From positions 1 through 5,651 of the forward strand of contig JBDTYM010000150.1 in NCBI GenBank assembly GCA_040005635.1: a stretch of DNA of 5,651 nucleotides. Direction: 5' to 3'. This document shows, piece after piece, positions 5,186 through 5,651 of the stretch; within the stretch, counting starts at the first letter, position 1, and every line of letters starts with the position of its first letter. A model generated the notes under the pieces. It searched no databases. It saw nothing but the letters and a program-made list of their open reading frames with translations, and was not told the origin of the DNA. Made by a program: the position numbers and the translations under genes. This stretch comes from Dokdonella_A sp040005635 (GTDB lineage Bacteria; Pseudomonadota; Gammaproteobacteria; Xanthomonadales; Rhodanobacteraceae).

Positions 5186-5651
5186 GGCGTCTGCGCCTTC
5201 GCCTTGCGACGCAGGCGGTCGAGCACCTGGTCAGTTACGTCGACCTTCGGGCTGGCGTAGATGACCGGACTCGGCACGATCAGGTCATAACCTTGTTCGC
5301 GCGCGAACTCGACAGCGGCATCGTTGATCTCGCGCCAGCTGCGGTCCAGTTCCTGATCGCTGCGCGTCTTCAACTCCGCGCGCAGCGCGTCGCGGCTGCG
5401 TTTCGACGAGCGGTCGAGCGCGTCGATTTCGCGCTGCAGCGCATCGGCATCCGCTTTCGCCATCGAAGACCCTTCCCGTTGCTGGCGTTCGCGCAATTGT
5501 GCCGCGCGTGCTTCATCCGCCTTCAGTGCCGTGTCGCGATCGGCGAATTCGCGCTCGAGTTTCTGCCGGCCGCTGACGACTTGTGGCGCGTTGTCGAGCA
5601 GACGTTTCATGTCGACGTAGCCGATACGCGGCGTTGCCGGTGCCTGGGCAC
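5182..5651 (-). CDS. skp: OmpH/Skp-family periplasmic chaperone, 5' end cut by window edge
   Basis: The frame is open from the right edge to a TGA at 5182-5184 (156 complete codons). The first visible residues, AQAPATPRIGYVDM, look like the end of a signal peptide (A-Q-A cleavage) followed by the start of mature Skp (IGYVDMKRLLDNAPQV). The start codon and most of the signal peptide therefore lie outside the window, and the ATG at 5610 is internal. The middle is a long charged coiled-coil, rich in Arg, Glu, Gln and Ala, that forms the Skp tentacles. The C-terminal part, REQGYDLIVPSPVIYASPKVDVTDQVL, returns to the beta body of the trimer. Skp binds unfolded outer-membrane proteins in the periplasm and passes them towards BAM. 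Upstream of lpxD is its standard place. The overlap with lpxD (GTGA) argues for one mRNA. Confidence 0.94.
   Translation of the reverse strand, partial: AQAPATPRIGYVDMKRLLDNAPQVVSGRQKLEREFADRDTALKADEARAAQLRERQQREGSSMAKADADALQREIDALDRSSKRSRDALRAELKTRSDQELDRSWREINDAAVEFAREQGYDLIVPSPVIYASPKVDVTDQVLDRLRRKAKAQTP
5196..5200 (-). promoter_or_regulatory. Shine-Dalgarno deciding the lpxD GTG start
   Basis: GAAGG on the minus strand, within the last codons of skp, lies ten nt before the GTG at 5185. This spacing supports GTG as the lpxD initiator and re-initiation after skp. Confidence 0.55.

Noticed and set aside
4199..5260. 353-codon plus-strand frame opposite lpxD
   Set aside because: Shadow of lpxD's repeated codons; composition is unlike a folded protein and it overlaps the lpxD-skp junction.

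Overview
The window is a GC-rich stretch from a Gram-negative bacterium. It carries part of the conserved lipid A biosynthesis cluster, and every gene I can support lies on the minus strand. The protein sequences, and a G/C-rich repeat of the 'GGGAATCGGGAATG' type, look most like the Gammaproteobacterial order Xanthomonadales (Xanthomonas/Lysobacter/Rhodanobacter relatives). This is an inference from recognition, not from a search.

Read in the direction of transcription (right to left), the layout is: (1) skp/ompH periplasmic chaperone, with its 5' end (signal peptide) cut off by the right edge; (2) lpxD; (3) fabZ; (4) lpxA; (5) a gap of about 207 bp with several hairpins; (6) lpxB; (7) a 66-bp gap; (8) a large membrane protein of the LTA synthase/MdoB alkaline-phosphatase superfamily, with its C-terminal part cut off by the left edge. 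The junctions skp-lpxD (GTGA), lpxD-fabZ (ATGA) and fabZ-lpxA (TGATG) overlap by 4, 4 and 1 nt, so these four genes are almost certainly one translationally coupled mRNA.

Functionally, LpxA adds the first 3-hydroxyacyl chain to UDP-GlcNAc. LpxD adds the N-linked 3-hydroxyacyl chain after LpxC has deacetylated the product (lpxC is not in this window). LpxB condenses UDP-diacylglucosamine with lipid X to make the disaccharide. FabZ dehydrates 3-hydroxyacyl-ACP, the same pool LpxA and LpxD draw from. Skp escorts outer-membrane proteins across the periplasm. The last gene encodes a predicted inner-membrane phosphotransferase or phosphoglycerol transferase-like enzyme, which could modify an envelope glycan.

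The odd part of the window is lpxB and its surroundings. Relative to the E. coli protein as I recall it, it has (a) an internal in-frame expansion of about 20 residues that coincides with a G-rich imperfect inverted repeat containing a four-tract G-quadruplex motif, (b) an exact 24-bp tandem duplication at its 3' end, giving a repeated GGGAVHNA C-terminal tail, and (c) a perfect 17-bp stem/5-nt loop ending 8 nt before its ATG, inside a gap that breaks the otherwise overlapping operon. The gene downstream of lpxB is not rnhB, the usual neighbour in many gammaproteobacteria. I saw no tRNA, rRNA, CRISPR array, transposase gene or novel multi-gene system.
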